Assembly (NCBI GenBank): GCA_013215505.1
Contig: JABSQZ010000018.1
Location: 1 to 43,583, forward strand
DNA length: 43,583 nucleotides
Reading direction: 5' to 3'
DNA from: Oceanospirillaceae bacterium
Lineage (GTDB): Bacteria > Pseudomonadota > Gammaproteobacteria > Pseudomonadales > Balneatricaceae
The translations under genes and the position numbers were made by a program. A model generated the notes under the pieces. That model had not been told where the DNA came from. It saw only the letters and a program-made list of their open reading frames with translations, and made no database searches. Shown here in pieces: positions 1 to 7,693 of the stretch. How positions within the stretch are numbered: the stretch's first letter is position 1; each line of letters begins with the position of its first letter.

Positions 1-87
1 TTCTTCTACTGTCGCTTCTTCTACTGTCGCTTCTTCTACTGTCGCTTCTTCTACTGTCGCTTCTTCTACAGTCGCTTCTTCTACAGA
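1..87. repeat. 15-bp in-frame tandem repeat in parP
   Basis: The unit ttcttctactgtcgc occurs four times without change (1-60). A fifth copy (61-75) differs at one base, and a sixth, decayed copy starts at 76. On the coding strand each unit encodes ATVEE, so copy-number change would lengthen or shorten the linker without a frameshift. The array runs into the window edge, so the total copy number is unknown. Confidence 0.95.
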
Positions 88-357
88 CTCAGTTTCTAGC
101 GAGTCTGTTGTTTCTATTTCAGCGACATTTTCACCTTGCTCTACTTCAGCTAATAAATTTCTAGCTTCCTCTTCTAAATCGACACCTTCAGTTATTTCTA
201 ACGAACTAATATCAATAATCGTTTCTTCTAGCTCTTCAGCTGAGTGGGCTATCTCAGCAGCTACTTCCATCACTTGATCATCTTCATTACTGAGTAAAGA
301 TTCCAAATAATCAATCACTAGTTTTTGATTTCGACTACCTCGAATTGATTCGGTCAT
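1..357 (-). CDS. parP: ParP-like CheW-domain protein, N-terminal part (cut by window edge)
   Basis: The reading frame starts with ATG at 357 and stays open to base 1, giving the first 119 residues; the C-terminus lies outside. The start codon overlaps the parC stop (TAATG), and a GGAGG sits 8 bases upstream inside parC, so the two genes are probably translationally coupled. The visible part is strongly acidic and probably disordered, and ends in a run of the pentapeptide ATVEE encoded by 15-base repeats. In Vibrio and Pseudomonas the gene after the ParA-like parC is a CheW-domain protein (ParP in Vibrio) that binds CheA and ParC and keeps chemoreceptor arrays polar. The identity rests on gene order and acidic N-terminus, since the CheW-like domain is not in view. 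Another CheW-type protein is the main alternative. Confidence 0.6.
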   Translation of the reverse strand, partial: MTESIRGSRNQKLVIDYLESLLSNEDDQVMEVAAEIAHSAEELEETIIDISSLEITEGVDLEEEARNLLAEVEQGENVAEIETTDSLETESVEEATVEEATVEEATVEEATVEEATVEE

Positions 358-1133
358 TACTGAACCTCCTCTTCTATCAAAGACTTCAACAATTTTGCAT
401 AAGCCAATACCCCACGGGCGCCAGGGTCAAATCTAGATGGAAAGACTCCTTTCATACTGGCATTCCTAAATTTGGTATCTACTGGTACTACGACCGAAGC
501 TAAATCATCACTGTATAAACTATGCATTTCCCGTAGACATTTAACCGAAGCTTGAGTCCGTCTATCATAAAAAGTGGGAATAATAGTATATGGCAACTTT
601 ACCTTTCTGGCTTTATTGATCATAGAAATTGTTCGCAACATCCTCTCTAAACCTTTTAGTGCCAGAAACTCGGTCTGTGATGGAATCAATAATTTATTAC
701 TGGCAGCCAGTGCATTAACCATTAGCACTCCCAATACCGGGGGGCTATCTATTAACACATAATCATAGTCATCTTTCATATGTGCAATCGCTCTGGAAAT
801 TTGCAACCCCATACCCGACGCACCAATGGCTCTACGCTCTAATGTAGCCAATGCTGTCGAGGCAGGTAGTAGCTGGACATTTTCAGCCGTTGTCGGCACT
901 ATCAGACTTTCAACCAATGGCGCTGTTACTTTGGCATTATCCACAAACAGATCATAGACACTTTGATCTATTTCATCGGGATTATAGCGAAAATAACTTG
1001 TTAATGACCCGTGCGGATCTAGATCTATCAGTAAAACATCATGCCCAGAATCTGCTAATAATCCAGCTAGACTGACAACCGTGGTTGTTTTTCCTACACC
1101 GCCTTTCTGGTTGGATATTGCCCATACCTGCAT
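357..1133 (-). CDS. parC: ParA-family ATPase ParC (polar chemotaxis array positioning)
   Basis: This is a 258-residue ParA/MinD-type ATPase. The deviant Walker A motif KGGVGKTT is at residues 10-17 with the signature Lys near residue 10. The switch motif LLIDLDPHGS is at 34-43 and the Walker B-like motif VLIDSPP around 126-132. Its place after cheB and before a CheW-type gene matches Vibrio ParC and Pseudomonas PA1462. This protein recruits chemotaxis arrays to the flagellated pole and passes them to daughter cells. It is not topoisomerase IV ParC, which shares only the name. There is no parB-like gene or evident parS site nearby, which fits a protein-positioning rather than a chromosome-segregation role. 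The gap to cheB is 120 bases, and I see no convincing promoter or terminator in it. In many Pseudomonas genomes motC and motD lie in this gap; here they are absent. Confidence 0.88.
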   Translation of the reverse strand: MQVWAISNQKGGVGKTTTVVSLAGLLADSGHDVLLIDLDPHGSLTSYFRYNPDEIDQSVYDLFVDNAKVTAPLVESLIVPTTAENVQLLPASTALATLERRAIGASGMGLQISRAIAHMKDDYDYVLIDSPPVLGVLMVNALAASNKLLIPSQTEFLALKGLERMLRTISMINKARKVKLPYTIIPTFYDRRTQASVKCLREMHSLYSDDLASVVVPVDTKFRNASMKGVFPSRFDPGARGVLAYAKLLKSLIEEEVQ

Positions 1134-1253
1134 ATTACTGCCTATACTCTATTTAATTTAGTTAACACGGAATTTACACATTTGTTATTTAGATTGATAA
1201 ATAGCACTAAATCCCAGGTAATACCAACTAACGACTATACTAATCATTGCAAA

Positions 1254-2369
1254 CTAAGCTCTGTTTGCACACATAAAAGTAGCAAAATCTTTTAAATCAA
1301 CCACACTATCGCCCGCGCCGGCTTTGACAACAGCTTGAGGCATACCATAAATAGTGCAGCTATCTTCACTTTGAGTCCAGACAATGGCGCCCGCCGATTT
1401 TAATAACTTTGCCCCATCGCGTCCATCTGCACCCATACCCGTCAGCACAATGGCCAATGCCTGGGAACTGAAATGTTTAGCTACACTGGCAAAAGTTACA
1501 TCCACACTGGGTCGATAGGTTAATCTTTCATCTCCTTTTAGTACTTGAACACTGTGTGTACCATCCAAGATCATCTGCTGACCACCTGGAGCTAAAAGGG
1601 CTCGACCTGGCTTTAATTTGTCCCCGGATTCTGCGTGTTTCACCTCAATCGCACATTGCTGGTTTAGCCGCTCCGCAAACACCGAAGTAAAAGTATTAGG
1701 CATATGCTGCACTAACAATATGGGATGAGGGAAGTTAGCTGGCAGCTCAGTGAGTATCGTTTGCAACGCGGCGGGACCACCGGTAGAAGAGCCGATGACA
1801 ACGACTCGACAACGTGCGGGCTGTAATGGCTTAGCCGCTTGTCGAATTGCCCGCACCGGCGCAGCGGTTTTAACTTCTTCCTGCGAACGGAACACACGCG
1901 CGCTAGAGGTGGCTTTATTCGTTTTCGGTAAAGCAGAAAATCTATTTATTAAGCTACTTTTGACAAAATGTTTGGACTTACCTAAAGCGACTATACGGCT
2001 GATCAAGTCATCATTTAAACTTTGGCTTTTATCCATCCAGGCCCGCATATCTTTAGTGAGATAATCAACGGCACCTGCCTCCATGGCCTGCAAGGTAATT
2101 TGCGCACCTTCATGTGTCAGGGAAGATACCATCAATACTTGAGTCGGGCGCTCACGCATAATCTGTCGAACCGCATCCACTCCATTGAGCTTAGGCATTT
2201 CAACATCCATGGTAATAACATCAGGTTTTAATTCATTATTTTTTTCGATCGCATCCAAACCGTCACGCGCGGTTCCCACCACGGTGATATTTGGGGATTG
2301 AGAGAGGATTTCTGATATTCTCTGTCTAAAAAAGGCTGAATCATCAACAACTAAAACCCTTACAGCCAT
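1254..2369 (-). CDS. cheB: Chemotaxis response regulator / protein-glutamate methylesterase CheB
   Basis: This 371-residue protein removes methyl groups from chemoreceptor glutamates and deamidates receptor glutamines; it is activated by CheA phosphorylation. The N-terminal receiver domain has the acidic pair D9-D10 and the phospho-acceptor D55 in ITMDVEMP. A linker of about 50 residues rich in basic and Ala residues follows. The C-terminal esterase domain has GSSTGG with the probable nucleophile S195, H222 in QHMP, and D315 in GMGADGRDG, which together match the family's Ser-His-Asp triad. AGGAG lies 8 bases before the ATG. It follows cheA after 75 bases that contain a perfect palindrome. 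Its length is normal for the family. Confidence 0.95.
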   Translation of the reverse strand: MAVRVLVVDDSAFFRQRISEILSQSPNITVVGTARDGLDAIEKNNELKPDVITMDVEMPKLNGVDAVRQIMRERPTQVLMVSSLTHEGAQITLQAMEAGAVDYLTKDMRAWMDKSQSLNDDLISRIVALGKSKHFVKSSLINRFSALPKTNKATSSARVFRSQEEVKTAAPVRAIRQAAKPLQPARCRVVVIGSSTGGPAALQTILTELPANFPHPILLVQHMPNTFTSVFAERLNQQCAIEVKHAESGDKLKPGRALLAPGGQQMILDGTHSVQVLKGDERLTYRPSVDVTFASVAKHFSSQALAIVLTGMGADGRDGAKLLKSAGAIVWTQSEDSCTIYGMPQAVVKAGAGDSVVDLKDFATFMCANRA

Positions 2370-2409
2370 TAATTATCTCCTAGATAAATTAAGACGGTTA
2401 CGCTGATCG

Positions 2410-2432
2410 AAGGCAGTAGTCACTACTGCCTT
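2410..2432. other. Perfect 11-bp inverted repeat between cheA and cheB
   Basis: aaggcagtagt and actactgcctt flank a single central base, just downstream of the cheA stop and upstream of the cheB ribosome-binding site. No T-run follows on either strand, so it does not look like a standard intrinsic terminator. An RNA stem that affects processing or stability, or a protein-binding palindrome, is possible. Confidence 0.6.
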
Positions 2433-2444
2433 AACAATTCCAAT

Positions 2445-4481
2445 TTAAGCGTGTTCTTTTAACAAATTTGGAATATCAATTATCAGCGCGATACGACCAT
2501 CACCTGTGATAGTTGCACCCGACAAACCAGGAGTACCATGCAAAATAGTGCCTAGGGGTTTTATTACAACTTCTTCCTGGCCTACTAACTGATCTACTAC
2601 AAAACCAGCCCGTAAAGTACCTACTGTCACTATTACTACATGCCCCTGCTCCGGTAGGTCTGCAGAACTTTGACCGTCAATCAACCAGCGCTTCATATGA
2701 AACAAAGGCAAAGCCTGATCACGAACAGTGATAACTTGCTGACCATCTACAACGTTAGTAGTGGTTAAATCCAGGTTAAATATTTCATTAACATTGACTA
2801 AAGGTAGTGCGAATGCCTGATCTTCTAATATAACCATTAATGTTGGCATAATCGCTAAGGTCAACGGTACCTGAATAGCAATTCGGGTGCCCTGGCCGAG
2901 CACAGAATCTATCGCTAACGTGCCATTAAGCTGAGTAATTTTTGTTTTTACTACATCCATGCCGACGCCCCGTCCCGATACATCAGAGACGACTTGTTTG
3001 GTAGAAAAGCCCGCGGCAAAGATCAAATTAAAACATTCTTGGTCCGATAACCTGTTGGCAGCTTCCTGGTCTAACATGCCCCGTTGTACTGCCAAGTTTC
3101 TTAACACTTCAGGATCCATTCCGGCACCGTCATCCTGAATAACTAAGAGGATATGGTCACCTTCCTGCTCAGCAGACAATAACACGTGCCCTTCACGAGC
3201 TTTACCCGCTTTTTCACGCACATCCGGTAACTCTATACCGTGGTCTACAGAGTTTCTGACCAAGTGAATTAATGGATCAGCTAAAGCTTCCACTAAGTTC
3301 TTATCCAAATCCGTTTCTTCACCGCGCAATTCCAGACGTATTTCTTTTTTAAGGGTCCTGGAGAGGTCACGAATTAAACGAGGAAAGCGACCAAATACTT
3401 TTTTCACTGGCTGCATACGTGTCTTCATTACCGACATTTGTAAGTCGGCAGTCACCATGTCTAAAGTACCCAGTGCCTTGGACATTTCTTCGTCTTCGCG
3501 ACTTCCACCTAAGCGCACTAAACGGTTACGTACTAAAACAAGTTCACCGACCATATTCATGATTTTGTCGAGTAATCTAGTGTCTACCCTGACATTACTT
3601 TCTGGGTTTGGCGCCTTAGTTGCCGGGGATTTACTGGCGCCTTTATTAGCGGCTACTGTTGCCTTGGCCACCGTTTTAGTCACACTTTGTTCAGCGCTGA
3701 CAGCAACAGGTTCGGGGGTGCTTTGCGGCGCGGCTACCGCAGCAGCAGAAGCTGTGTTTGGTTTAAATGCACCTTGTCCGGTTGCCTGTAAATCATCTAA
3801 CAAGTTTTCAAACTCATCCTCCAAACTGGCCGGAGCAGCCGGAGCAGCCGGAGCTGAATCATTAGTTTTACCGGGCGCGCCTGTAGATCCGTGTAGTTCA
3901 TCCATTAGCGAATCAAACTCATCTTCAGTAATCAGATCATTACCTGGGGAGGAAGATGCAGCAGGTTTCACAGTGTTAGATTCTTGTAATAACAAATCAA
4001 AATCATCGGCAGGCGACATAGGAGATTGTGGTAGCGGTGGTTGAGCAGGAGCAGACTGAGGTATTGCTGCAGCCTCGGGGGCAGAAGACGCAGTGCCATT
4101 GGCAAAATCACTTAGCCGCTGCATGATCTCTGGTGAAGCAGCTTCTGGCGGCACACCTGCACGAACATTTTCAAACATGCGGTTCACAGCATCTAAAGAT
4201 TGCAGTACTACATCCATTAACGGAGCTGAGACTTTTATTTCGCCGGTACGCAGTAAATCGAATAAGTTTTCCGCATGATGACAGCAGTCAACCATAGCAT
4301 CTAATTGTAAGAAGCCAGCGCCACCTTTGACGGTATGGAAGCCACGAAATATAGCGTTTAGTAAATCAGAATTTTCTGGGTTTTGCTCTAATTCAACTAA
4401 CTGCTCTGATAAAAGTTCAAGTATTTCTCCAGCTTCTACAAGGAAGTCTTCAAGAATTTCCTGATCTACATCCAAACTCAT
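2445..4481 (-). CDS. cheA: Chemotaxis sensor histidine kinase CheA
   Basis: CheA autophosphorylates in response to receptors and passes phosphate to CheY, CheB and probably CheV. Of its 678 residues, 1-130 form the Hpt domain with the phospho-His H49 in GFHTVKGGAGF. Residues 131-295 form a long Ala/Pro-rich linker in place of a recognisable P2 domain. Residues from about 296 form the dimerisation helices, then the kinase domain with the N-box around 405-414 (HLVRNSVDHG), the G1 box DDGAGMD at about 450-456 and the G2 box GRGVGMDVV at about 503-511. A CheW-like P5 domain ends the protein. The linker carries three copies of a short acidic-hydrophobic motif (near 159-167, 187-196 and 222-231). 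AGGGG precedes the ATG. CheZ lies 15 bases upstream, so the genes are clearly co-transcribed. Confidence 0.96.
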   Translation of the reverse strand: MSLDVDQEILEDFLVEAGEILELLSEQLVELEQNPENSDLLNAIFRGFHTVKGGAGFLQLDAMVDCCHHAENLFDLLRTGEIKVSAPLMDVVLQSLDAVNRMFENVRAGVPPEAASPEIMQRLSDFANGTASSAPEAAAIPQSAPAQPPLPQSPMSPADDFDLLLQESNTVKPAASSSPGNDLITEDEFDSLMDELHGSTGAPGKTNDSAPAAPAAPASLEDEFENLLDDLQATGQGAFKPNTASAAAVAAPQSTPEPVAVSAEQSVTKTVAKATVAANKGASKSPATKAPNPESNVRVDTRLLDKIMNMVGELVLVRNRLVRLGGSREDEEMSKALGTLDMVTADLQMSVMKTRMQPVKKVFGRFPRLIRDLSRTLKKEIRLELRGEETDLDKNLVEALADPLIHLVRNSVDHGIELPDVREKAGKAREGHVLLSAEQEGDHILLVIQDDGAGMDPEVLRNLAVQRGMLDQEAANRLSDQECFNLIFAAGFSTKQVVSDVSGRGVGMDVVKTKITQLNGTLAIDSVLGQGTRIAIQVPLTLAIMPTLMVILEDQAFALPLVNVNEIFNLDLTTTNVVDGQQVITVRDQALPLFHMKRWLIDGQSSADLPEQGHVVIVTVGTLRAGFVVDQLVGQEEVVIKPLGTILHGTPGLSGATITGDGRIALIIDIPNLLKEHA

Positions 4482-4496
4482 ACAAATACCCCTACA

Positions 4497-5336
4497 TTAA
4501 AAACCTAAACTAGAAAGTAAATCGTCTACATCATCTTGTCCCGACACAACATCAGGGTTACTTTCAGTATTAATTTGTGGTCCTTCAGCTTTCGGCAAAT
4601 TGGTCACTTGCTCAGCTGCGGTTGCGCTGTCGGTTTTAGTGTTTTTTTCCGAACTCTGGACAACCGGCGTTCGACCCAGCTCAGCAACACTTAGATTTTC
4701 AACTTTTGCAGCCATTTGAATTAAGTCAACCAAGCCATCCTGCACTTGTGTTAACAAGGTAATGACTCGTCTGATCAACTGCCCTGAAATATCCTGACTA
4801 CTCTGTGCCAACAAAATTTCCGTGAGCTCACTTTTCAGCTGGGCAATAGTATCTTCTGACTCTTGCTTTACCTGGCAAGTTCTATCGTAGACCCCATGAA
4901 GTGCATCAAACTCACCTTCTAACTGGCCCACTAAAGACAGTAAATCTTTAAACCTGACACTTTGATTGTCTAGCTTATCAATCAACAGCAGCGAGGAGTC
5001 CACACGATCCATGGTTTCATGGGAGGTTTTCTCTGTGATTTCAATAACATAATTCAGACGATCAGAAGCATCACTCATCCCTGCCAAGGTAGTTTTATCG
5101 CCGCTCCCATCACCTTCCATTTCACTGGAAAATGAGTTGATCTCATTGTGCAATTTACGTGTTAGCTGACCAATTTCATTGTAAAATGCTTCATGCTTAG
5201 CCTGCTGCAATTCATTGATAACATGCAGTGCAGCACCAATATTACCTTTTGTCAGTTCTTCTGTTAGCTTTTCGGCTTTAGCGATTAACAGCCCTTGTAA
5301 TCCATCGACTGAGGGATTGTTTGTTATTTCAGACAT
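4497..5336 (-). CDS. cheZ: CheY phosphatase CheZ
   Basis: This 279-residue, mostly helical protein dephosphorylates CheY-P at the flagellar pole. The long helical hairpin contains the segment LAQSSQDISGQLIRRV, whose QDxxGQ region holds the conserved catalytic Gln. A disordered Thr/Glu/Asn-rich linker follows, and the protein ends in DDVDDLLSSLGF, the classic C-terminal CheY-binding helix. It is longer than E. coli CheZ (214 residues) because of an N-terminal helical extension and the longer linker, as is usual in polar-flagellated gammaproteobacteria. It sits 24 bases after cheY and 15 before cheA. Confidence 0.94.
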   Translation of the reverse strand: MSEITNNPSVDGLQGLLIAKAEKLTEELTKGNIGAALHVINELQQAKHEAFYNEIGQLTRKLHNEINSFSSEMEGDGSGDKTTLAGMSDASDRLNYVIEITEKTSHETMDRVDSSLLLIDKLDNQSVRFKDLLSLVGQLEGEFDALHGVYDRTCQVKQESEDTIAQLKSELTEILLAQSSQDISGQLIRRVITLLTQVQDGLVDLIQMAAKVENLSVAELGRTPVVQSSEKNTKTDSATAAEQVTNLPKAEGPQINTESNPDVVSGQDDVDDLLSSLGF

Positions 5337-5360
5337 ACGACATTGAACTCCGCAATGTGA

Positions 5361-5747
5361 CTAGCTTTCTAAGCGAGCAAAAATTTTCTCAATTTTTTCT
5401 TTCAGCACAGTTGCCGTAAATGGTTTAACCACATAGCCATTTACACCAGCCTGAGCGGCTGCGATGATTTGCTCGCGTTTGGCCTCTGCGGTCACCATTA
5501 AGATTGGTATATGAGCAAGATTGGGATCTTTTCTCACTTCACCGATAAGCTCTATTCCTGTCATGCCCGGCATATTCCAGTCAGTTACTAAAAACTCGAT
5601 CCCACCTTGTTTCAAAATCGGCAGTGCAGTTTTACCATCATCTGCCTCCGTAATATTCTGAAACCCCAAGTCACGAAGTAAATTTTTTATGATTCTTCTC
5701 ATTGTAGAGAAATCATCTACAACAAGTATCTTTATGTCTTTTTTCAA
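5361..5747 (-). CDS. cheY: Chemotaxis response regulator CheY
   Basis: This single-domain receiver binds FliM when phosphorylated and controls motor switching. Counting from an upstream GTG at 5762, the key residues are D16-D17, phospho-acceptor D61 ([12 protein letters not shown]), T91 and K113. All family-critical residues are present, including the [12 protein letters not shown] helix. I place the start at the TTG at 5747: a GGGGGAG lies 6 bases before it, and it gives [12 protein letters not shown], about 128 residues, close to the usual CheY length. The GTG at 5762 has no ribosome-binding site and would consume the purine run as coding sequence. CheZ follows after 24 bases. Confidence 0.93.
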   Translation of the reverse strand: MKKDIKILVVDDFSTMRRIIKNLLRDLGFQNITEADDGKTALPILKQGGIEFLVTDWNMPGMTGIELIGEVRKDPNLAHIPILMVTAEAKREQIIAAAQAGVNGYVVKPFTATVLKEKIEKIFARLES

Positions 5748-5830
5748 GACAAGCTCCCCCACTTAAAAAATAGTAGTGTCTAATATAATTTAGACCATAA
5801 AAGACCAAAAAGACTAACAGTATCCAGAAA

Positions 5831-5861
5831 ATAACAGATTCAGCTATGAAAAATCTGTTAT
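5831..5861 (-). terminator. Possible terminator after fliA
   Basis: ataacagatt and aatctgttat form a 10-bp stem with an 11-base loop in the 238-base gap between fliA and cheY. Read on the minus strand the stem is followed by TTTTC. It is AT-rich and therefore weak. It may separate fliA transcription from a cheY promoter that I cannot identify. Confidence 0.4.
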
Positions 5862-6000
5862 TGATCAGTAAAGCTTCCATTCTTAACTTTAGCTCTTAGA
5901 ATATTTCGGCTCAATATACATTATGTTCTTCTGTACAATGGAAAAATATCAGCCAATTGCCAATATTGCGCACTTTTTCCAGCAATACAATTTGCTCACT

Positions 6001-6714
6001 TTAGTCTTGCCACTGCCGGAGTCTCGCGCGTAATCGGTGCGCCGCCTGACTGTGAATTTGACTAACCCTTGACTCGCTAACTTCCAATATTTGACCAATC
6101 TCTTTAAGGTTTAACTCTTCATCGTAATATAGAGCTAAAACCAATCTTTCCCGCTCTGGCAAAGTTTGAATTGCCTGCGCCAAAGATTCTACAAAAGCAT
6201 TTTTTTCAGTATTCCTCAGTGGCCCGGGATCGGCGTCCATCAGCTGTTCCCCTGGCCCATCTCCATCCGAGTTAGTCAATTCTTCAACGCTAAACAGCCT
6301 GCTTTCAACGTTATCTTTCAGTAACTTGTGGTATTCGTCAATACTAATATCCATTTCTTCAGCGATAGCCACATCTGTAGCATCAGAGCCAGTGCGCGCC
6401 TCGACACTCTGCATTGCTTCAGAAATCCGTCGTCCATTACGATGCACCGACCTCGGGGTCCAGTCGCCACGGCGCACTTCATCGATGATAGAGCCGCGAA
6501 TTCGAATGCCAGCATAAGTTTCAAAGCTGGCACCTTTCGAAGAGTCATATCTTCTGGCTGCCTCTAATAAACCAATCATCCCAGCTTGTATTAAATCATC
6601 CACTAAGATACTGGACGGCAGCCTGGCCAATAAATGATGCGCAATGCGCTTTACCAGCGGTGCATATTTTTCAATCAAGTCATTGCCCGACTTGGTATCC
6701 ATCGGATTGTACAT
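6001..6714 (-). CDS. fliA: RNA polymerase sigma-28 factor FliA
   Basis: FliA directs transcription of late flagellar genes such as the flagellin. The 237-residue protein has the sigma-70 layout without region 1: region 2 with LVDDLIQAGMIGLLEAARRYD near residues 37-58, then RGSIIDEVRRGDWTPRSV (region 2.4/3), and a C-terminal region 4 helix-turn-helix with LNLKEIGQILEVSESRVSQIH. Length and motifs are typical. AAGGGCC lies 6-7 bases before the ATG. It follows fleN after 58 bases, in the usual flhA-flhF-fleN-fliA order. Its target sequence, TAAA-N15-GTCGATAA, is found twice upstream of the flagellin gene in this window. An anti-sigma factor gene (flgM) is not in view. Confidence 0.96.
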   Translation of the reverse strand: MYNPMDTKSGNDLIEKYAPLVKRIAHHLLARLPSSILVDDLIQAGMIGLLEAARRYDSSKGASFETYAGIRIRGSIIDEVRRGDWTPRSVHRNGRRISEAMQSVEARTGSDATDVAIAEEMDISIDEYHKLLKDNVESRLFSVEELTNSDGDGPGEQLMDADPGPLRNTEKNAFVESLAQAIQTLPERERLVLALYYDEELNLKEIGQILEVSESRVSQIHSQAAHRLRARLRQWQD

Positions 6715-6772
6715 GCAGGCCCTTTATCAATATCGTTATCCCCACAGGGCTGAAAACTTCAACACTCCGGCC

Positions 6773-7591
6773 CTAAGTGCTTTGAACTAACCGCCTTACA
6801 AAAAATTCTAAGTGCCCACTGGGTGTGAAATTCACCGGCCAACTGTCAACTTTAGTCGCTAGCTGGCGAAAAGACAGCGCCGCTTTGCTCTTAGAAAACC
6901 CTTCTACTACAGGCACTTGTTTTCTCACTGCGCGCTTTACTGCTTCATCATAAGGGATTGAACCAAGGTATTGAAGTGTTACATCAAGAAATCTGTCAGT
7001 TACTGTCAACAACTTACTATAAACACTCCGCCCTTCCTTTTCACTACCCACCATATTAGCTAACACTCTGAAGCGTGTCATCTTATAGTCGCGATTAAGC
7101 AGCTTTATCAACCCGTAGGCATCCGTGATAGAGGTTGGCTCATCACAGACCACTATCACTATTTCCTGAGAGGCGCGTAAAAAGCTGATGACAGCCGGAG
7201 ATATCCCCGCCGCTGTATCGACAATCAGCACATCAATATCATCGGCGATGTCGTTAAAAGCATAGATCAACTCGGCGTGCTCGTGAATACTCAAAGTACT
7301 CATTTCCAGGGTACCCGAAGTGGCTGGCACTATGTGCACATTCTTGGCTGCCTCGATCATCACTTCATCCAGGCCACACTCGCCCGACAATACATCTGCG
7401 ATATTACGCTTCGGCTTCAGGCCCAGCAAGATATCGACATTTGCCAGACCTATATCAGCGTCCATCAACACAACTTTTCGCCCAAGCTGGCCTAAACAAA
7501 TAGCAAGATTAACCGATACGTTAGTTTTACCTACGCCACCTTTGCCGCTAGTAACTGCTATGACTTTAACCGGACGAATTTTCTTATGCAT
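6773..7591 (-). CDS. fleN: Flagellar number regulator FleN/FlhG (MinD-like ATPase)
   Basis: This MinD/ParA-type ATPase limits flagellar number by antagonising FleQ and by acting on FlhF. The Walker A motif SGKGGVGKTN is at residues 15-24, followed by VVLMDADIGLANVDILLGL and the Walker B-like LIVDTAAG. CDEPTSITDAYGLIKLLNRD is strongly conserved in Pseudomonas FleN, and the C-terminus GHLEFFVRRLVQ also matches. At 272 residues it is close to the Pseudomonas protein. The ribosome-binding site is weak. It lies 102 bases after flhF. Its partner regulator FleQ is not encoded in this window. Confidence 0.94.
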   Translation of the reverse strand: MHKKIRPVKVIAVTSGKGGVGKTNVSVNLAICLGQLGRKVVLMDADIGLANVDILLGLKPKRNIADVLSGECGLDEVMIEAAKNVHIVPATSGTLEMSTLSIHEHAELIYAFNDIADDIDVLIVDTAAGISPAVISFLRASQEIVIVVCDEPTSITDAYGLIKLLNRDYKMTRFRVLANMVGSEKEGRSVYSKLLTVTDRFLDVTLQYLGSIPYDEAVKRAVRKQVPVVEGFSKSKAALSFRQLATKVDSWPVNFTPSGHLEFFVRRLVQST

Positions 7592-7693
7592 TTACCAACC
7601 AATTGTGTGATTAATTTTAGACTATAAATGCTGTACTAAGCATGAAAAAACCAGTACTGCGGCGTCTATTTCTGACGACTGCACAGATCAGCT

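Noticed and set aside
357-1133. The ParA-like gene as a chromosome or plasmid partition gene
   Set aside because: No parB-like gene or parS-like repeats are nearby, and its place between cheB and a CheW-type gene is that of the chemotaxis ParC.
3457-4044. A 195-codon plus-strand frame opposite cheA
   Set aside because: It is the antisense shadow of the Ala/Pro-rich CheA linker; low-complexity composition keeps the opposite strand open.
5881-5925. A sigma-28-like -10 (GAGCCGAAAT) upstream of cheY on the minus strand
   Set aside because: Only part of the -10 matches and there is no TAAA at the right distance.
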